A DNA stretch of 49,294 bases, from contig NZ_JMLS01000035.1 in the NCBI RefSeq assembly GCF_000686845.1, forward strand, positions 1-49,294. The letters run 5' to 3'. This document shows, piece by piece, positions 1 to 9,838 of this stretch. This DNA is from Paenibacillus sp. UNC451MF (lineage in GTDB: Bacteria > Bacillota > Bacilli > Paenibacillales > NBRC-103111). A model generated the notes under the pieces. It saw only the letters and a program-made list of their open reading frames with translations, did not search any database and had not been told where the DNA came from. The translations under genes were made by a program, and so were the position numbers. Every line of letters starts with the position of its first letter. The stretch's first letter is position 1.

Positions 1-787
1 AAGAACGAACAGAAAGATCGAGTTCTTCGATCGTCATCTCTAATACTTTCTCTTTCTTATCCTCTTCTTTTTCCACCATAATCTCGGCATCTTTAGCTTC
101 GTCAGTCAAACCGACAAACAACATAAGATGCTCAGTCAAGATTTTAGCGCCCAAGCTTACGGCCTCTTCAGGTCGAATACTTCCATCGGTCCAGACTTCG
201 AGGGTTAGTTTATCATAGTTGGTAACTTGGCCGACGCGAGTGTTCTCTACGCTGTAATTCACGCGGGTAATTGGAGTATAGATCGAGTCAATCGGAATAA
301 CACCGATCGGTTGATCTTCCTTCTTGTTCTTATCCGCTTGAACATATCCGCGTCCCCGATTAGCATGAATTCGCATATGAAGACGTGCATCGGAGGAGAG
401 CGTAGCAATATGCAAATCCGGATTAAGGATTTCCACATCGCTATCACCACGAATATCGCCGGCTACAACAGGTCCTTCACCTTCAGCGTCAATTTCCAAC
501 ACTTTCTCTTCGTCGGAATGAATCTTTAACGATAGCCCTTTAAGGTTAAGGATAATCTCCGTAACATCTTCCATGACGCCAGGTACAGTAGAGAACTCAT
601 GCAGAACCCCGTCGATTTGGACAGAAGTAACTGCTGCCCCCGGTAACGAGGACAACAAAATTCTGCGAAGCGAGTTCCCTAAAGTTGTTCCATATCCTCT
701 TTCAAGAGGCTCTACAACAAACTTACCGTAAGTGCCATCCTCACTCAATGATACGGTTTCTATTTTCGGCTTTTCGATTTCGATCAT
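1..787 (-). CDS. rpoA: RNA polymerase alpha subunit (partial, 3' end outside window)
   Basis: Alpha subunit of RNA polymerase, the dimer that nucleates assembly of beta and beta-prime and contacts UP elements and activators through its C-terminal domain. The visible 262 codons begin [14 protein letters not shown] and contain the conserved [19 protein letters not shown] assembly segment near residue 30, so the N-terminal dimerisation domain is complete. The frame is open to the window edge, and most of the C-terminal domain lies outside. The ATG at 787 is preceded by a GGAGG. It is the last gene seen of the S10-spc-alpha cluster; rplQ would be expected next. Identity is certain. Confidence 0.97.
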   Translation of the reverse strand, partial: MIEIEKPKIETVSLSEDGTYGKFVVEPLERGYGTTLGNSLRRILLSSLPGAAVTSVQIDGVLHEFSTVPGVMEDVTEIILNLKGLSLKIHSDEEKVLEIDAEGEGPVVAGDIRGDSDVEILNPDLHIATLSSDARLHMRIHANRGRGYVQADKNKKEDQPIGVIPIDSIYTPITRVNYSVENTRVGQVTNYDKLTLEVWTDGSIRPEEAVSLGAKILTEHLMLFVGLTDEAKDAEIMVEKEEDKKEKVLEMTIEELDLSVRS

Positions 788-912
788 TTATAACCCTCCT
801 TCAAAACGTCGTTTCCCTCTGGATAACTTAAGACGCATAGAACGTGCAGTATTCCTATCCAAACAGTATTCACACTTATTGGATATTTATACCACTCTTT
901 CGCAATCCTGAA

Positions 913-1308
913 TTAGACACGACGACGTTTTGGAGGACGGCAACCGTTATGTGGAATTGGAGTCACGTCTTTAATCAGGTTAACTTCCAAACCTGCAGCT
1001 TGCAGCGAACGAATCGCAGCTTCACGACCAGCGCCAGGACCTTTAACCATAACTTCAACGGCTTTCATGCCATGCTCCATTGCTGCTTTAGCGGCAGACT
1101 CAGCGGCCATTTGTGCAGCAAACGGTGTGCTTTTACGGGAGCCTTTAAAGCCCAAGTTACCAGCACTCGCCCAAGAAATTGCATTACCGTGCGGGTCGGT
1201 AATTGTGACAATCGTATTGTTAAACGTAGAGCGGATATGTGCCACTCCAGAGTCGATATTTTTCCGATCACGACGTTTTGTACGAACAACTTTTTTCGGT
1301 TTAGCCAT
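913..1308 (-). CDS. rpsK: 30S ribosomal protein S11
   Basis: S11 sits on the 30S platform and helps form the mRNA exit region with S7 and S18. The 131-residue product has the usual length, a basic N-terminus ([13 protein letters not shown]), the family segment [12 protein letters not shown] near residue 28 and the basic tail PPKRRRV. It lies 20 nt downstream of rpsM, as in the Bacillus alpha operon. The gap to rpoA is 125 nt and contains a possible hairpin (TATCCAA paired with TTGGATA) but no clear promoter or terminator. Confidence 0.98.
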   Translation of the reverse strand: MAKPKKVVRTKRRDRKNIDSGVAHIRSTFNNTIVTITDPHGNAISWASAGNLGFKGSRKSTPFAAQMAAESAAKAAMEHGMKAVEVMVKGPGAGREAAIRSLQAAGLEVNLIKDVTPIPHNGCRPPKRRRV

Positions 1309-1328
1309 TTAATTGTTAACCTCCTTTA

Positions 1329-1697
1329 CTATTTCTTCTTGTTAGCTACAGTACGACGAGGACCTTTACGCGTACGAGCGTTAGTTTTAGTACGTTGACC
1401 ACGAACAGGTAAGCCGCGACGGTGACGAACACCACGGTAGCAACCAATTTCGATCAAACGTTTGATGTTTAGGGCGATTTCACGACGAAGGTCGCCTTCC
1501 ACTTTAACCGTTTTGTCAATTGCTTCACGAAGTTTGCTTACTTCGTCTTCAGTCAGATCACGAACACGAGTCGAAGCATCAACACCAGTAGTGGACAGGA
1601 TCTTCTCGGAAGTTGTTCTGCCAATACCGAAAATGTATGTCAAAGCAATAACGACGCGTTTGTCACGCGGCAAGTCTACACCAGCAATACGTGCCAT
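1329..1697 (-). CDS. rpsM: 30S ribosomal protein S13
   Basis: S13 is a 30S head protein that contacts 50S through inter-subunit bridges and touches the P-site tRNA with its basic tail. The 122-residue product starts [15 protein letters not shown], carries the helix-hairpin-helix segment [12 protein letters not shown] near residue 24 and ends in the typical lysine-rich tail with [15 protein letters not shown] strong GGAGG precedes the ATG. It lies 16 nt after rpmJ, the normal order in Bacillales. Confidence 0.98.
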   Translation of the reverse strand: MARIAGVDLPRDKRVVIALTYIFGIGRTTSEKILSTTGVDASTRVRDLTEDEVSKLREAIDKTVKVEGDLRREIALNIKRLIEIGCYRGVRHRRGLPVRGQRTKTNARTRKGPRRTVANKKK

Positions 1698-1713
1698 TTA
1701 TAGGAGCACCTCC

Positions 1714-1911
<198 letters not shown>

Positions 1912-1922
1912 CAAAATCGTAT

Positions 1923-2141
1923 CTATTTAAAACGATAGGTTATACGGCCTCTGGTCAAATCATAAGGGGAAAGTTCCACAGTCACTTTGTCACCAGGCAA
2001 GATCCGGATAAAGTGCATTCTGATCTTTCCGGATACATGAGCAAGTATCTTATGACCATTCTCAAGTTCCACCTTAAACATTGCATTCGGAAGAGGTTCA
2101 ATCACTGTACCTTCAACTTCAATTACATCTTCTTTGGCCAC
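1923..2141 (-). CDS. infA: Translation initiation factor IF-1
   Basis: IF-1 binds the ribosomal A site during initiation. The product is a single S1/OB-fold with the segments [21 protein letters not shown] and [17 protein letters not shown], and ends in [10 protein letters not shown] chose the GTG at 2141: GGAG lies 7 nt upstream and the resulting 72 residues ([11 protein letters not shown]...) match the usual family length. The in-frame ATG at 2147, which overlaps the stop of the upstream KOW gene, has its purine-rich stretch too close to act as a ribosome-binding site. The two genes are probably translationally coupled. Confidence 0.96.
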   Translation of the reverse strand: MAKEDVIEVEGTVIEPLPNAMFKVELENGHKILAHVSGKIRMHFIRILPGDKVTVELSPYDLTRGRITYRFK

Positions 2142-2143
2142 AG

Positions 2144-2452
2144 TCATTCTCCTTTCTCTTGTGCTTCTGATTTCATTGGATCCACGTACTTCTTCAGTGC
2201 GAAACGTAATTTACCGTTAGTCACACGACCGCTTTCCTTTAAGCTATCCACTACTTCGCTGCTGATCGTTTGCAATAACTCGAGATGAATCAAGTTTTTC
2301 TTTTTAGGCTGGTCGAACTTCCGCTTGTCGCCGTCGGCAATCCATACGAATCGTTGGTCTTCGACGCTGATTATAACGGCGTACTTCCCGGAGTCCTTAC
2401 CTCGAACGATCCTAACTAGTTGCCCGAGCTGTGGAATGTTTACCGAATCCAC
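2144..2452 (-). CDS. KOW-domain RNA-binding protein (L14e/YbzG-like)
   Basis: A 102-residue protein that starts with a KOW-like segment ([20 protein letters not shown], residues about 9-28), the motif used by ribosomal L14e, L24 and NusG-type proteins to contact RNA. The lysine-rich middle ([14 protein letters not shown]) fits RNA binding. Genes of this type between map and infA are common in Firmicutes, and their function is not well established; association with the ribosome is an inference. The GTG start at 2452 has AGGTG upstream, 8 nt after the map stop. Its stop overlaps the region of the infA start. Confidence 0.85.
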   Translation of the reverse strand: MDSVNIPQLGQLVRIVRGKDSGKYAVIISVEDQRFVWIADGDKRKFDQPKKKNLIHLELLQTISSEVVDSLKESGRVTNGKLRFALKKYVDPMKSEAQEKGE

Positions 2453-2460
2453 TCTATCAC

Positions 2461-3213
2461 CTACGTCCGAGATTTCGTGAGTATTTCATACCCATCCGGG
2501 GTAATAGCAATGGTATGCTCGAAATGCGCGCACAGTGTGCCATCCACTGTAACGACTGTCCAATTATCTTGAAGGGTTTTGACGTATCGCTCCCCAACAT
2601 TGACCATAGGCTCAATCGCTAATACCATACCTGGCTTCAATCGAGGTCCTCGATCAGGTAAGCCGTAATTCGGAATTTGAGGTTCTTCATGAAGCTCTGT
2701 ACCTACACCATGTCCTACATACTCTCGAACAATTGAAAAACCTTCATCCTCGACGCATTTTTGAATCGCGTGAGAGATAGTGTACAATCGCGCATCCGGT
2801 TTGGCTTCCGCAAGACCGGCGTATAGAGATCTCTCGGTTACTTCCAATAACTTCTTGGCCGTATCTGAAATATTCCCTACTCCATATGTCCAAGCGGAGT
2901 CACCATGATATCCCTTGTAGTTTGCACCGATATCGATACTGATGATGTCGCCATCTTTAAGCTTACGCCCACTGGGTATACCGTGTACCAATTCATCATT
3001 GACTGAAGCACAGATGCTGCCAGAAAAACCGTTATAGCCTTTAAAAGATGGGGTCGCGCCCTGACTGCGAATATATTCTTCTGCGATTTGATCCAGCTCT
3101 TTAGTTGTAATATCGGGCTGAATGGCTTTTTGCAACAAGATGTGCGTATCGGCCACAATGCGACCTGCTTCTCTCATTAGTTCCAATTCAGCTGCAGACT
3201 TACAAATGATCAT
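2461..3213 (-). CDS. map: Methionine aminopeptidase, type I
   Basis: Removes the initiator methionine from nascent proteins when the second residue is small. The 250-residue product has the pita-bread fold signature: metal ligands Asp in [14 protein letters not shown] (near residues 95-108), His in [14 protein letters not shown] (near 170), Glu in VLAIEPMV (near 203) and Glu in [10 protein letters not shown] (near 234). There is no N-terminal zinc finger, so it is the short type Ia form. Its ATG overlaps the adk stop by 4 nt (ATGA), which implies coupling. Confidence 0.97.
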   Translation of the reverse strand: MIICKSAAELELMREAGRIVADTHILLQKAIQPDITTKELDQIAEEYIRSQGATPSFKGYNGFSGSICASVNDELVHGIPSGRKLKDGDIISIDIGANYKGYHGDSAWTYGVGNISDTAKKLLEVTERSLYAGLAEAKPDARLYTISHAIQKCVEDEGFSIVREYVGHGVGTELHEEPQIPNYGLPDRGPRLKPGMVLAIEPMVNVGERYVKTLQDNWTVVTVDGTLCAHFEHTIAITPDGYEILTKSRT

Positions 3214-3863
3214 TCCGCTTGCCCTCGCAATAATGAAATGATTTGTGTAGTAACCGCACTTATTTCTTGTTCGCCGTTAACCTCACGCAAGTTTCCTTTG
3301 TTACGGTAGTACGACAATAGAGGTGCTGTTTTGCTCGTGTATTCATCAAGACGAGTGCCTACTTTTTCTTCAGTATCGTCTGATCTTTGATACAATTCGC
3401 CTGAACATTTATCACACACATTTTCACGTGCAGGAGGGTTAAACAAGATATGATACGTAGCTCCACATGCCTTACAGATTCTTCGTCCAGTCAATCGAGC
3501 CAAAAGCAGACTGCGGTCTACCTTTAAGTTGATAACGTGGTCTATGCTTCTGCCCAAAGATACCATGATGTCATCCAATGCTTCTGCTTGAGAAATGGTT
3601 CTTGGAAAACCATCCAGCAAGAAGCCTTTGTTGCAATCCGGCTGCTGCAGACGTTCCTTTACGATACCAATAGTGATCTCGTCTGGAACAAGCAATCCTT
3701 GGTCCACATATTTTTTTGCTTCCAAACCAAGCTCTGTCTCCTGTTTCATTGCTAAACGGAAAGCATCACCGGTTGAAATATGCGGGATTTGAAACTCATT
3801 GACGATTCCTTCCGCCTGTGTACCTTTTCCTGCACCAGGAGGTCCCATAAAAATCACGTTCAT
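3210..3863 (-). CDS. adk: Adenylate kinase, zinc-LID type
   Basis: Catalyses AMP + ATP = 2 ADP. The P-loop [10 protein letters not shown] is at residues 7-16, the AMP-binding region has STGDAFR near 30, and DGFPRT lies near 84. The LID domain has two CxxC pairs (CKACG near 130 and CDKCSG near 150), so it binds structural zinc as in Gram-positive enzymes. The length of 217 is standard. secY-adk-map order is typical of the spc operon in Bacillales. Confidence 0.98.
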   Translation of the reverse strand: MNVIFMGPPGAGKGTQAEGIVNEFQIPHISTGDAFRLAMKQETELGLEAKKYVDQGLLVPDEITIGIVKERLQQPDCNKGFLLDGFPRTISQAEALDDIMVSLGRSIDHVINLKVDRSLLLARLTGRRICKACGATYHILFNPPARENVCDKCSGELYQRSDDTEEKVGTRLDEYTSKTAPLLSYYRNKGNLREVNGEQEISAVTTQIISLLRGQAE

Positions 3864-3947
3864 AATGATTTCCTCCCCATCGCATCAAATGATGCTAACA
3901 GCACAATAGGTGCCGATAGCTAATAAATAACTACCAGAACCTATTTG

Positions 3948-5249
3948 CTATTTATTAATGAAGCCTTTGTAATGACGCTTGATCAACTGAGTCTCGATTT
4001 GCTTCATCGTTTCCAAACCAACACCGATAACAATCAGCAAAGAAGTACCGCCAATTCTTACCGAGTTTGGTAAGCCGGCCACACTTCCAAGAAGCATAGG
4101 CAGGATGGAAACCGCGGATAAGAACAAAGCACCGGACAGGGTAATGCGTGTCATTACTCTAGTCAAGTAAGCGGAAGTTGTTTTCCCTGGACGAATCCCT
4201 GGGATATAACCACCGTTTTTCTTCATTTGATCCGCCATTTGCTCAGGGTTAATCTGAACAAACGTATAGAAGAATGTAAACCCAATGATAAGCAGCACAT
4301 ACAAAACCATCCCTAATGGATGTGTATAGTTCAAGTTCGTAATAATCCAGTCCGCTACCGGATTACCTCTCCAGAAGCTCGCGAGCGTCGGAGGGAATAC
4401 AAGTAACGAAAGTGCAAAGATTACCGGAATTACGCCTGCTGCATTAACCTTTAAAGGGATATGTGTCGATTGTCCACCATACATTTTACGGCCAACAACA
4501 CGTTTTGCATACTGAACCGGGATTTTACGTACACCTTGTTGAATAAAGATAACACCGGCAATCAGCGCGATGACAACGATAACCATGATGATCATCTTAA
4601 TGATGTTCAAAAATAGTGCGTCACCAGCTTCTGCAAATTGAGTTTTGACGATTTGCGAGATTCCTGTAGGAATCGCAGCAACAATCCCCGCAAAGATGAT
4701 CATGGAAATACCATTTCCAATTCCATTTTCAGTGATTTGTTCCCCTAACCACATCAGAAATGCAGTTCCCGCAGTAAGAACAATCGCAATTAAAGCATAT
4801 GTTGCAAAGTTAGGATTCACAACAAGCCCAGCGTAGATTCGGTTAAATCCGATCGCCAAACCAAACGCCTGAACTATCCCTAAAACGATTGTACCATAAC
4901 GGGTAAATTGCGCTAACTTCCGTCTGCCTACTTCCCCTTCTTTAGCCCACTGAGCAAACCTTGGTATGACATCCATCGATAACAGCTGAACTATGATCGA
5001 GGATGTGATATAAGGCATAATTCCCATCGCAAAGATAGAGAATTGAAACAGTGCGCCGCCGGAAAAGGTATTCAGCAAGCCAAATACATCACTGGAATTG
5101 GCCTGATCTTGAAGCTTCAAAATATCTGTGTTGATGTTAGGTACCGGGATGAAAGCACCAATTCTGTAGACGATCAGCACCAATAAGGTGAAAATGATTC
5201 TTTTTCTTAGATCGTCTACTTTAAAAATATTGGATATGGTACGAAACAT
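3948..5249 (-). CDS. secY: Protein translocase subunit SecY
   Basis: Membrane channel of the Sec translocon, partner of SecE (encoded at 31190-31414). The 433-residue product has ten predicted transmembrane segments, an early plug-region segment after FSGGALFQFSIFAMGIMPYI, and the conserved cytoplasmic loop with GQSTHIPLKVNAAGVIPVIF near residue 255. Its ATG overlaps the rplO stop by 1 nt (TAATG), which predicts termination-reinitiation coupling. The 84-nt gap before adk contains three consecutive small hairpins. Confidence 0.98.
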   Translation of the reverse strand: MFRTISNIFKVDDLRKRIIFTLLVLIVYRIGAFIPVPNINTDILKLQDQANSSDVFGLLNTFSGGALFQFSIFAMGIMPYITSSIIVQLLSMDVIPRFAQWAKEGEVGRRKLAQFTRYGTIVLGIVQAFGLAIGFNRIYAGLVVNPNFATYALIAIVLTAGTAFLMWLGEQITENGIGNGISMIIFAGIVAAIPTGISQIVKTQFAEAGDALFLNIIKMIIMVIVVIALIAGVIFIQQGVRKIPVQYAKRVVGRKMYGGQSTHIPLKVNAAGVIPVIFALSLLVFPPTLASFWRGNPVADWIITNLNYTHPLGMVLYVLLIIGFTFFYTFVQINPEQMADQMKKNGGYIPGIRPGKTTSAYLTRVMTRITLSGALFLSAVSILPMLLGSVAGLPNSVRIGGTSLLIVIGVGLETMKQIETQLIKRHYKGFINK

Positions 5250-5689
5250 TAAATCACCTCGGTTTTACCGCCGGCAGCCTGAATTTTCTCTACCGCAGAT
5301 TGAGAGAACTTATTCGCTTTTACATTCAGCTGTACTGTGATTTCGCCGTCACCCAAGATTTTAATGCCGTCTCTAGCATTTTTAACAACGCCAGATTCAA
5401 GCAAGAACTCAGGAGTAATTTCTGTACCAGCAGCGAACTTGTTAAGCTCAGTCAGATTCACGATCGCGAATTCCTTACGGAATTGGTTAGTGAACCCACG
5501 CTTAGGCAAGCGACGATATAGAGGATTTTGTCCTCCTTCAAAACCTGGACGAACGCCTCCGCCGGAACGAGAGTTTTGCCCTTTATGTCCGCGAGTAGCT
5601 GTTTTTCCCATTCCACTTCCGATACCGCGGCCTACGCGTTTACGTGCTTTGCGGGATCCTTCAGCAGAACTAAGTTCATGCAACTTCAT
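5249..5689 (-). CDS. rplO: 50S ribosomal protein L15
   Basis: L15 is a late-assembly 50S protein with a long glycine- and arginine-rich N-terminal extension. The product has [18 protein letters not shown], then [19 protein letters not shown] and the [10 protein letters not shown] segment, followed by the globular C-terminal domain. I chose the ATG at 5689, giving 146 residues, because GGAGG lies 8 nt upstream; a GTG further upstream lies within that ribosome-binding site. Confidence 0.98.
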   Translation of the reverse strand: MKLHELSSAEGSRKARKRVGRGIGSGMGKTATRGHKGQNSRSGGGVRPGFEGGQNPLYRRLPKRGFTNQFRKEFAIVNLTELNKFAAGTEITPEFLLESGVVKNARDGIKILGDGEITVQLNVKANKFSQSAVEKIQAAGGKTEVI

Positions 5690-5726
5690 CGTTTGCACCT
5701 CCTCTAATGCTTTTTGTTAATCGGAT

Positions 5727-5915
5727 TTATGCTTCGATTTCTTTAACTTCGATCAAGTGGCTCACTTGATTGACCATGCCGCGAATAGCAGCATTATCTT
5801 GTTGTGTAACCGTTTGGTGCAGTTTGCGAAGTCCAAGAGTAGCGACTGTACGACGCTGTACTTCTGGACGACCAATCAGACTGCGCTTGAGGGTAATTTG
5901 TAATTGCTTAGCCAT
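5727..5915 (-). CDS. rpmD: 50S ribosomal protein L30
   Basis: Small 50S protein of 62 residues with the L30 signature ([19 protein letters not shown], then [15 protein letters not shown]). The family length in bacteria is about 60. It lies between rpsE and rplO, 11 nt after rpsE, as is normal for the spc operon. A GGAGG precedes its ATG. Confidence 0.97.
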   Translation of the reverse strand: MAKQLQITLKRSLIGRPEVQRRTVATLGLRKLHQTVTQQDNAAIRGMVNQVSHLIEVKEIEA

Positions 5916-5926
5916 GGTTATCCCTC

Positions 5927-6424
5927 CTAACCTAACAGTTCTTCAACAGTTTTGCCACGCAGTTTTGCAACTTCTTCAGCACGCTTCAGACGCTGCAAAC
6001 CTTCCAATGTAGCATTAACCATGTTGATGGAGTTAGAAGAACCTAGGGATTTTGTCAGAATGTCGCCTACACCAGCAAGCTCCAAAACCGCACGAACAGG
6101 ACCACCGGCAATAACTCCAGTACCTTTGGATGCAGGTTTCAACAATACGCTACCTGCTCCGAATTTACCGATTACCAAGTGAGGAATCGTTGTGCCAACG
6201 ATAGGTACATGAATCAGGTTTTTCTTGGCATCTTCAATACCTTTGCGGATCGCATCAGGTACTTCACCAGCTTTACCGATTCCTGCGCCTACCCAGCCTT
6301 TACCGTCGCCTACAACGACAAGTGCGCTGAAGCTGAAACGACGTCCGCCTTTTACTACTTTAGCTACGCGATTAATGTTAACAACTTTTTCAGTTAACTC
6401 TAAAGTATTGGGATCAATACGCAA
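5927..6424 (-). CDS. rpsE: 30S ribosomal protein S5
   Basis: S5 lines the mRNA entry channel and contributes to decoding accuracy. The 165-residue product contains the double-stranded-RNA-like N-domain ([20 protein letters not shown] near residue 18) and the C-domain segment [14 protein letters not shown] near 110. The start is a TTG at 6424, 9 nt from GGAGG, giving [10 protein letters not shown], which aligns with the Bacillus start MRRIDPSKLEL. No length anomaly is seen. Confidence 0.97.
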   Translation of the reverse strand: MRIDPNTLELTEKVVNINRVAKVVKGGRRFSFSALVVVGDGKGWVGAGIGKAGEVPDAIRKGIEDAKKNLIHVPIVGTTIPHLVIGKFGAGSVLLKPASKGTGVIAGGPVRAVLELAGVGDILTKSLGSSNSINMVNATLEGLQRLKRAEEVAKLRGKTVEELLG

Positions 6425-6453
6425 GTGACTTTACCTCCTTGTTAATGTTTTGA

Positions 6454-6822
6454 TTAGAATTCCAGGCCTGCTTCACGAGCTGCGTCAGCCAAAGCTTGCA
6501 CACGTCCGTGATACAGATATCCTCCGCGGTCAAATACAACTTGTTGTACGCCGTTCTTTTTAGCACGCTCAGCAATTAATGCTCCGACCTTGCGAGCTGC
6601 TTCTACATTACCGCCGTTACCGATGCTTTCTTTCAACTCTTTATCTTGAGTCGAAGCTGCAGCAATCGTTACACCTTTCACATCGTCGATCAGTTGAGCG
6701 TACATGTGTTTGGAAGAGCGGAAAATGTTCAAGCGTGGACGTTCAGTAGTACCTTCGATTTTCTTACGAACACGAAGGTGTCTTTTCAAACGAGCTTTAT
6801 TTTTATCGCCTTTTGTAATCAT
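6454..6822 (-). CDS. rplR: 50S ribosomal protein L18
   Basis: L18 binds 5S rRNA together with L5 (encoded at 8093-8635) in the central protuberance. The 122-residue protein begins [20 protein letters not shown] and contains [20 protein letters not shown] and [18 protein letters not shown], both family-typical. It lies between rplF and rpsE in the standard order. Confidence 0.98.
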   Translation of the reverse strand: MITKGDKNKARLKRHLRVRKKIEGTTERPRLNIFRSSKHMYAQLIDDVKGVTIAAASTQDKELKESIGNGGNVEAARKVGALIAERAKKNGVQQVVFDRGGYLYHGRVQALADAAREAGLEF

Positions 6823-6873
6823 TTGAGGTTCACTCCTTTCGACTTGAATGAGAGATTACCGCATTACGCGATT

Positions 6874-7416
6874 TTATTTTTTCTTACCTGCTTTACCTTC
6901 TTTACGAAGAATACGTTCGCCTTCGTATTTGATACCTTTACCTTTATACGGCTCAGGTTCGCGTACGGAACGTACTTTTGCAGCTGTTGCGCCTACTAAC
7001 TCTTTATCGATACCTTTAACGATAATCTTAGTGTTAGAAGGAACTTCGAATTCGATGCCGTTCTCAGGCTCGATTTCTACTGGATGGGAGTAACCTACGT
7101 TCAAAACCAGCTTGTTACCAGTTTTGTTAGCACGGTAACCAACACCAACCAAATCAAGGGATTTCGCAAATCCTTCCGTTACGCCATTAACCATGTTGGC
7201 AACAACACTTCTAGTCGTACCGTGCAGGGAGCGATGTAATTTATTATCAGAAGGACGCTCTACAGAAATTTCGTTTTCTGTAACAACTACCTTCATATCT
7301 CTGTGTAATTCACGGGACAATGTTCCTTTAGGACCTTTAACCGTAATTAAAGTGTTGTCCAAAGTTACATTAACTCCGCCTGGAATTGTAATTGGTTTGC
7401 GACCAATACGGGACAT
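6874..7416 (-). CDS. rplF: 50S ribosomal protein L6
   Basis: L6 lies near the factor-binding site of the 50S subunit. It has two homologous domains; the C-terminal signature [11 protein letters not shown] is near residue 155. The ATG at 7416 (MSRIGRKPI) is preceded by GGAGG with 8 nt spacing and gives 180 residues. The upstream in-frame GTG lies within the ribosome-binding site, so it is not the start. Confidence 0.98.
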   Translation of the reverse strand: MSRIGRKPITIPGGVNVTLDNTLITVKGPKGTLSRELHRDMKVVVTENEISVERPSDNKLHRSLHGTTRSVVANMVNGVTEGFAKSLDLVGVGYRANKTGNKLVLNVGYSHPVEIEPENGIEFEVPSNTKIIVKGIDKELVGATAAKVRSVREPEPYKGKGIKYEGERILRKEGKAGKKK

Positions 7417-7447
7417 GGTTTGCACCTCCGTTCATTTAAATTCTGTA

Positions 7448-7846
7448 TTACCACACGTAGCAGATTACTTCTCCGCCTGCTTTGGACTGACGAGCTTCCT
7501 TATCGGTCATAACACCTTTGGAAGTGGAAATAATCGCAATTCCCAAACCGCCAAGTACACGAGGAACCTCTTGGCTTTGAGTGTAAACACGCAAGCCCGG
7601 TTTGCTGATTCTTTTCAGACCGGAGATAACACGTTCGTTGTTAGGGCCGTATTTCAAGAAAAGACGGATAATCCCTTGCTTGTTATCCTCGATATATTCA
7701 GCGTCACGGATAAAGCCTTCCTTTTTGAGGATCTCAGCGATTTCTCTCTTGATCTTCGAAGCCGGAATTTCAACCGTCTCATGACGCACTACGTTTGCAT
7801 TACGAATGCGAGTAAGCATATCTGCAATTGGATCTGACATCACCAT
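7448..7846 (-). CDS. rpsH: 30S ribosomal protein S8
   Basis: S8 is a primary 16S rRNA-binding protein and, in enteric bacteria, the translational repressor of the spc operon. The 132-residue product ([18 protein letters not shown]...) ends with the conserved [20 protein letters not shown] and GGEVICYVW. The ATG at 7846 lies 9 nt after GGAGG. The length and N-terminus match the Bacillus protein. Confidence 0.98.
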   Translation of the reverse strand: MVMSDPIADMLTRIRNANVVRHETVEIPASKIKREIAEILKKEGFIRDAEYIEDNKQGIIRLFLKYGPNNERVISGLKRISKPGLRVYTQSQEVPRVLGGLGIAIISTSKGVMTDKEARQSKAGGEVICYVW

Positions 7847-7878
7847 ATTTGTGAACCTCCTTCCCGAAACTAGGGTAA

Positions 7879-8064
7879 TTACCAGCTTGCTTTTTTAACG
7901 CCAGGGATCTGGCCTTTGTATGCTAATTCACGGAAACAAATTCTGCAAATTTTGAATTTCCGTAGAACGGAATGCGGACGACCACAGCGTTCGCAGCGTG
8001 TATACGCCTGCACCTTGAATTTAGGAGGGCGCTGCTGCTTCACTTTCATCGAAGTTTTTGCCAC
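7879..8064 (-). CDS. rpsZ: 30S ribosomal protein S14, zinc-binding type Z
   Basis: The short zinc-binding S14 of 61 residues. Four cysteines in [20 protein letters not shown] (residues about 24-43) form the zinc ribbon. In Bacillus this form is encoded in the spc operon, and a zinc-independent paralogue elsewhere substitutes during zinc starvation. It lies between rplE and rpsH. Confidence 0.97.
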   Translation of the reverse strand: MAKTSMKVKQQRPPKFKVQAYTRCERCGRPHSVLRKFKICRICFRELAYKGQIPGVKKASW

Positions 8065-8092
8065 TTACTTTTACACCTCCGCTTTTTACCGT

Positions 8093-8635
8093 TTATTTAA
8101 TAAACGGCATTCCTAATTGGGTTAATAATTCACGGGATTCTTCGTCGGTTTTAGCTGTCGTTACGATAACGATATCCATACCGCGAACTTTATCCACTTT
8201 ATCGTACTCGATTTCAGGGAAAATCAGTTGCTCTTTAAGACCAAGAGTGTAGTTACCGCGTCCGTCGAATGCTTTGTTGGAAACACCACGGAAGTCACGT
8301 ACCCGAGGAAGTGCCACGTTGAACAATTTGTCCAAGAAGTGGTACATACGCTCGCCGCGCAATGTAACTTTAACACCGATTGGCATATTTTCACGCAATT
8401 TGAAACCTGCGATCGATTTTTTAGCCTTCGTTACTACTGGTTTTTGACCAGCGATCAGTTGAAGGTCTTGAACTGCAACATCAAGCACTTTGGAATTGGA
8501 AACAGCCTCACCAACACCCATGTTGATAACGACTTTCTCAATTTTAGGCACTTGCATAACAGTGGAATAGCTGAACTTTTGCATCAACGAAGGAGTAACT
8601 TCGTTCAGAAAACGATCTTTTAATCTTGCTGCCAT
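8093..8635 (-). CDS. rplE: 50S ribosomal protein L5
   Basis: L5 binds 5S rRNA and contacts P-site tRNA from the central protuberance. The 180-residue protein has the signature [17 protein letters not shown] near residue 30, [13 protein letters not shown] near 92 and [19 protein letters not shown] near 112, and ends TQLGMPFIK. It follows rplX by 32 nt. Confidence 0.98.
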   Translation of the reverse strand: MAARLKDRFLNEVTPSLMQKFSYSTVMQVPKIEKVVINMGVGEAVSNSKVLDVAVQDLQLIAGQKPVVTKAKKSIAGFKLRENMPIGVKVTLRGERMYHFLDKLFNVALPRVRDFRGVSNKAFDGRGNYTLGLKEQLIFPEIEYDKVDKVRGMDIVIVTTAKTDEESRELLTQLGMPFIK

Positions 8636-8667
8636 GTTTCATGTACCTCCTTTCCTAACTTATACGA

Positions 8668-9021
8668 TTAATCGATGACTTCACCGGATTTTTTTGCTAC
8701 ACGCACTTTTTTACCGTTGTCCAATACTTTGTAACCTACACGAGTAGGTTGGCCGCTCTTTGGATCAACCAGCATCACGTTAGATACGTGAATCGGCGCT
8801 TCTTGCGAAATGATACCGCCTTGAGGATTCGCTTGGGATGGTTTAGCGTGCTTTTTAATCATGTTCACACCTTCAACCAACACACGGTTCTCTCGAGGAT
8901 ATGCTGCGATTACACGACCTTTTTTGCCTTTGTCTTTACCTGTAATCACGAACACACTGTCATCTTTTTTCACGTGCAATTTATTGTTGTGAGACTCTAA
9001 TTTCTTACCTTTGTTTGGCAT
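8668..9021 (-). CDS. rplX: 50S ribosomal protein L24
   Basis: L24 is an assembly initiator of the 50S subunit. It has an N-terminal KOW motif ([20 protein letters not shown], near residues 21-40) and [16 protein letters not shown] near 75. The length of 117 is somewhat longer than the Bacillus form. The 119-nt gap from rplN is unusually long for this tightly packed cluster and holds three hairpin modules, the last ending in the rplX Shine-Dalgarno. Confidence 0.97.
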   Translation of the reverse strand: MPNKGKKLESHNNKLHVKKDDSVFVITGKDKGKKGRVIAAYPRENRVLVEGVNMIKKHAKPSQANPQGGIISQEAPIHVSNVMLVDPKSGQPTRVGYKVLDNGKKVRVAKKSGEVID

Positions 9022-9031
9022 CGAATTTCCA

Positions 9032-9140
9032 CCTCCTAAGAGTTTTCGGTAGAAAACTCACATCGTAAGCATTTGCTTAGCGTACGGAGTACGCTAACTT
9101 CGTAAGAGCTTAATGCGTTCGGAGAACGCAGCTTCATTAA
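9032..9140 (-). repeat. Shine-Dalgarno-linked hairpin modules (three units) in the rplX leader
   Basis: Three consecutive sense-strand hairpins fill the rplN-rplX gap. First is GCGTTC-TCC-GAACGC (6 bp, about 9115-9130). Next, CTTACGAAGT (9097-9106) leads into TTAGCGTAC-TCC-GTACGCTAA (9 bp, 9077-9097). Last, CTTACGATGT leads into GAGTTTTC-TACC-GAAAACTC (8 bp) and then CTTAGGAGG, the rplX ribosome-binding site (9032-9069). The arms differ between units but each is self-complementary. No poly-U follows any stem. Confidence 0.8.
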
Positions 9141-9509
9141 TTAGATAACTTCTGGAGCAAGAGAAACAATTTTCATGAAATCTCTGTCACGAAGTTCACG
9201 AGCAACTGGTCCAAAGATACGAGTTCCACGAGGACTCTTGTCATCTTTTACGATTACAGCTGCATTTTCGTCAAAGCTGATATAAGAACCGTCTTTACGA
9301 CGAGCGCCGCTTTTCGTACGAACGATAACTGCTTTAACAACATCACCTTTTTTGACAACGCCACCTGGTGTTGCTTCTTTCACGGAGCAGATGATCAAAT
9401 CACCGATATGACCAACGCGACGACCAGTACCACCCAAAACACGGATACACATAAGCTGTTTCGCACCAGAGTTGTCAGCTACTTTTAAACGAGATAGAGG
9501 TTGAATCAT
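9141..9509 (-). CDS. rplN: 50S ribosomal protein L14
   Basis: L14 forms inter-subunit bridges and is the docking site of the silencing factor RsfS. The 122-residue product begins [19 protein letters not shown] and carries the family segment [20 protein letters not shown] near residue 53 and [14 protein letters not shown] near 95. Length and sequence are typical. Confidence 0.98.
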   Translation of the reverse strand: MIQPLSRLKVADNSGAKQLMCIRVLGGTGRRVGHIGDLIICSVKEATPGGVVKKGDVVKAVIVRTKSGARRKDGSYISFDENAAVIVKDDKSPRGTRIFGPVARELRDRDFMKIVSLAPEVI

Positions 9510-9550
9510 TGTCTAAACCCTCCTTCCGGAATTGATGCACATTGTTTATC

Positions 9551-9814
9551 TTAAACGATTACCGCTTTTTCAACGACTTCGATCAGTCTCCAACGTTTGT
9601 CTTTGGAGATCGGACGAGTTTCCATAACTTTTACAACGTCACCGATTTGAGCTTCGTTGTTCTCGTCATGAGCTTTGAATTTCTTTGTATATTTAATTCT
9701 CTTGTGGTAAAGGTCGTGTTTTTTGTAAGTCTCAACTGCAACAACAATGGTTTTATCCATTTTGTTACTTACGACTTTACCTACCTGAGTTTTACGTTCG
9801 TTACGTTCACTCAT
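9551..9814 (-). CDS. rpsQ: 30S ribosomal protein S17
   Basis: S17 is a primary 16S rRNA-binding OB-fold protein. The product has [20 protein letters not shown] at residues about 6-25 and [20 protein letters not shown] near 37. I set the start at the ATG at 9814 (MSERNERK, 87 residues), which has AGGAGG about 8 nt upstream. The longer frame to 9835 would begin upstream of this ribosome-binding site. Confidence 0.97.
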   Translation of the reverse strand: MSERNERKTQVGKVVSNKMDKTIVVAVETYKKHDLYHKRIKYTKKFKAHDENNEAQIGDVVKVMETRPISKDKRWRLIEVVEKAVIV

Positions 9815-9838
9815 TGGGAGATCCTCCTCTCTCATTCA

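Noticed and set aside
800-912. Promoter or regulatory element between rpsK and rpoA
   Set aside because: Only a possible hairpin (TATCCAA/TTGGATA) was seen; no -35/-10 pair or terminator was convincing.
9032-9140. CRISPR-like array
   Set aside because: The repeated boxes are short, the intervening sequences are self-complementary rather than unique spacers, and no cas gene is present.
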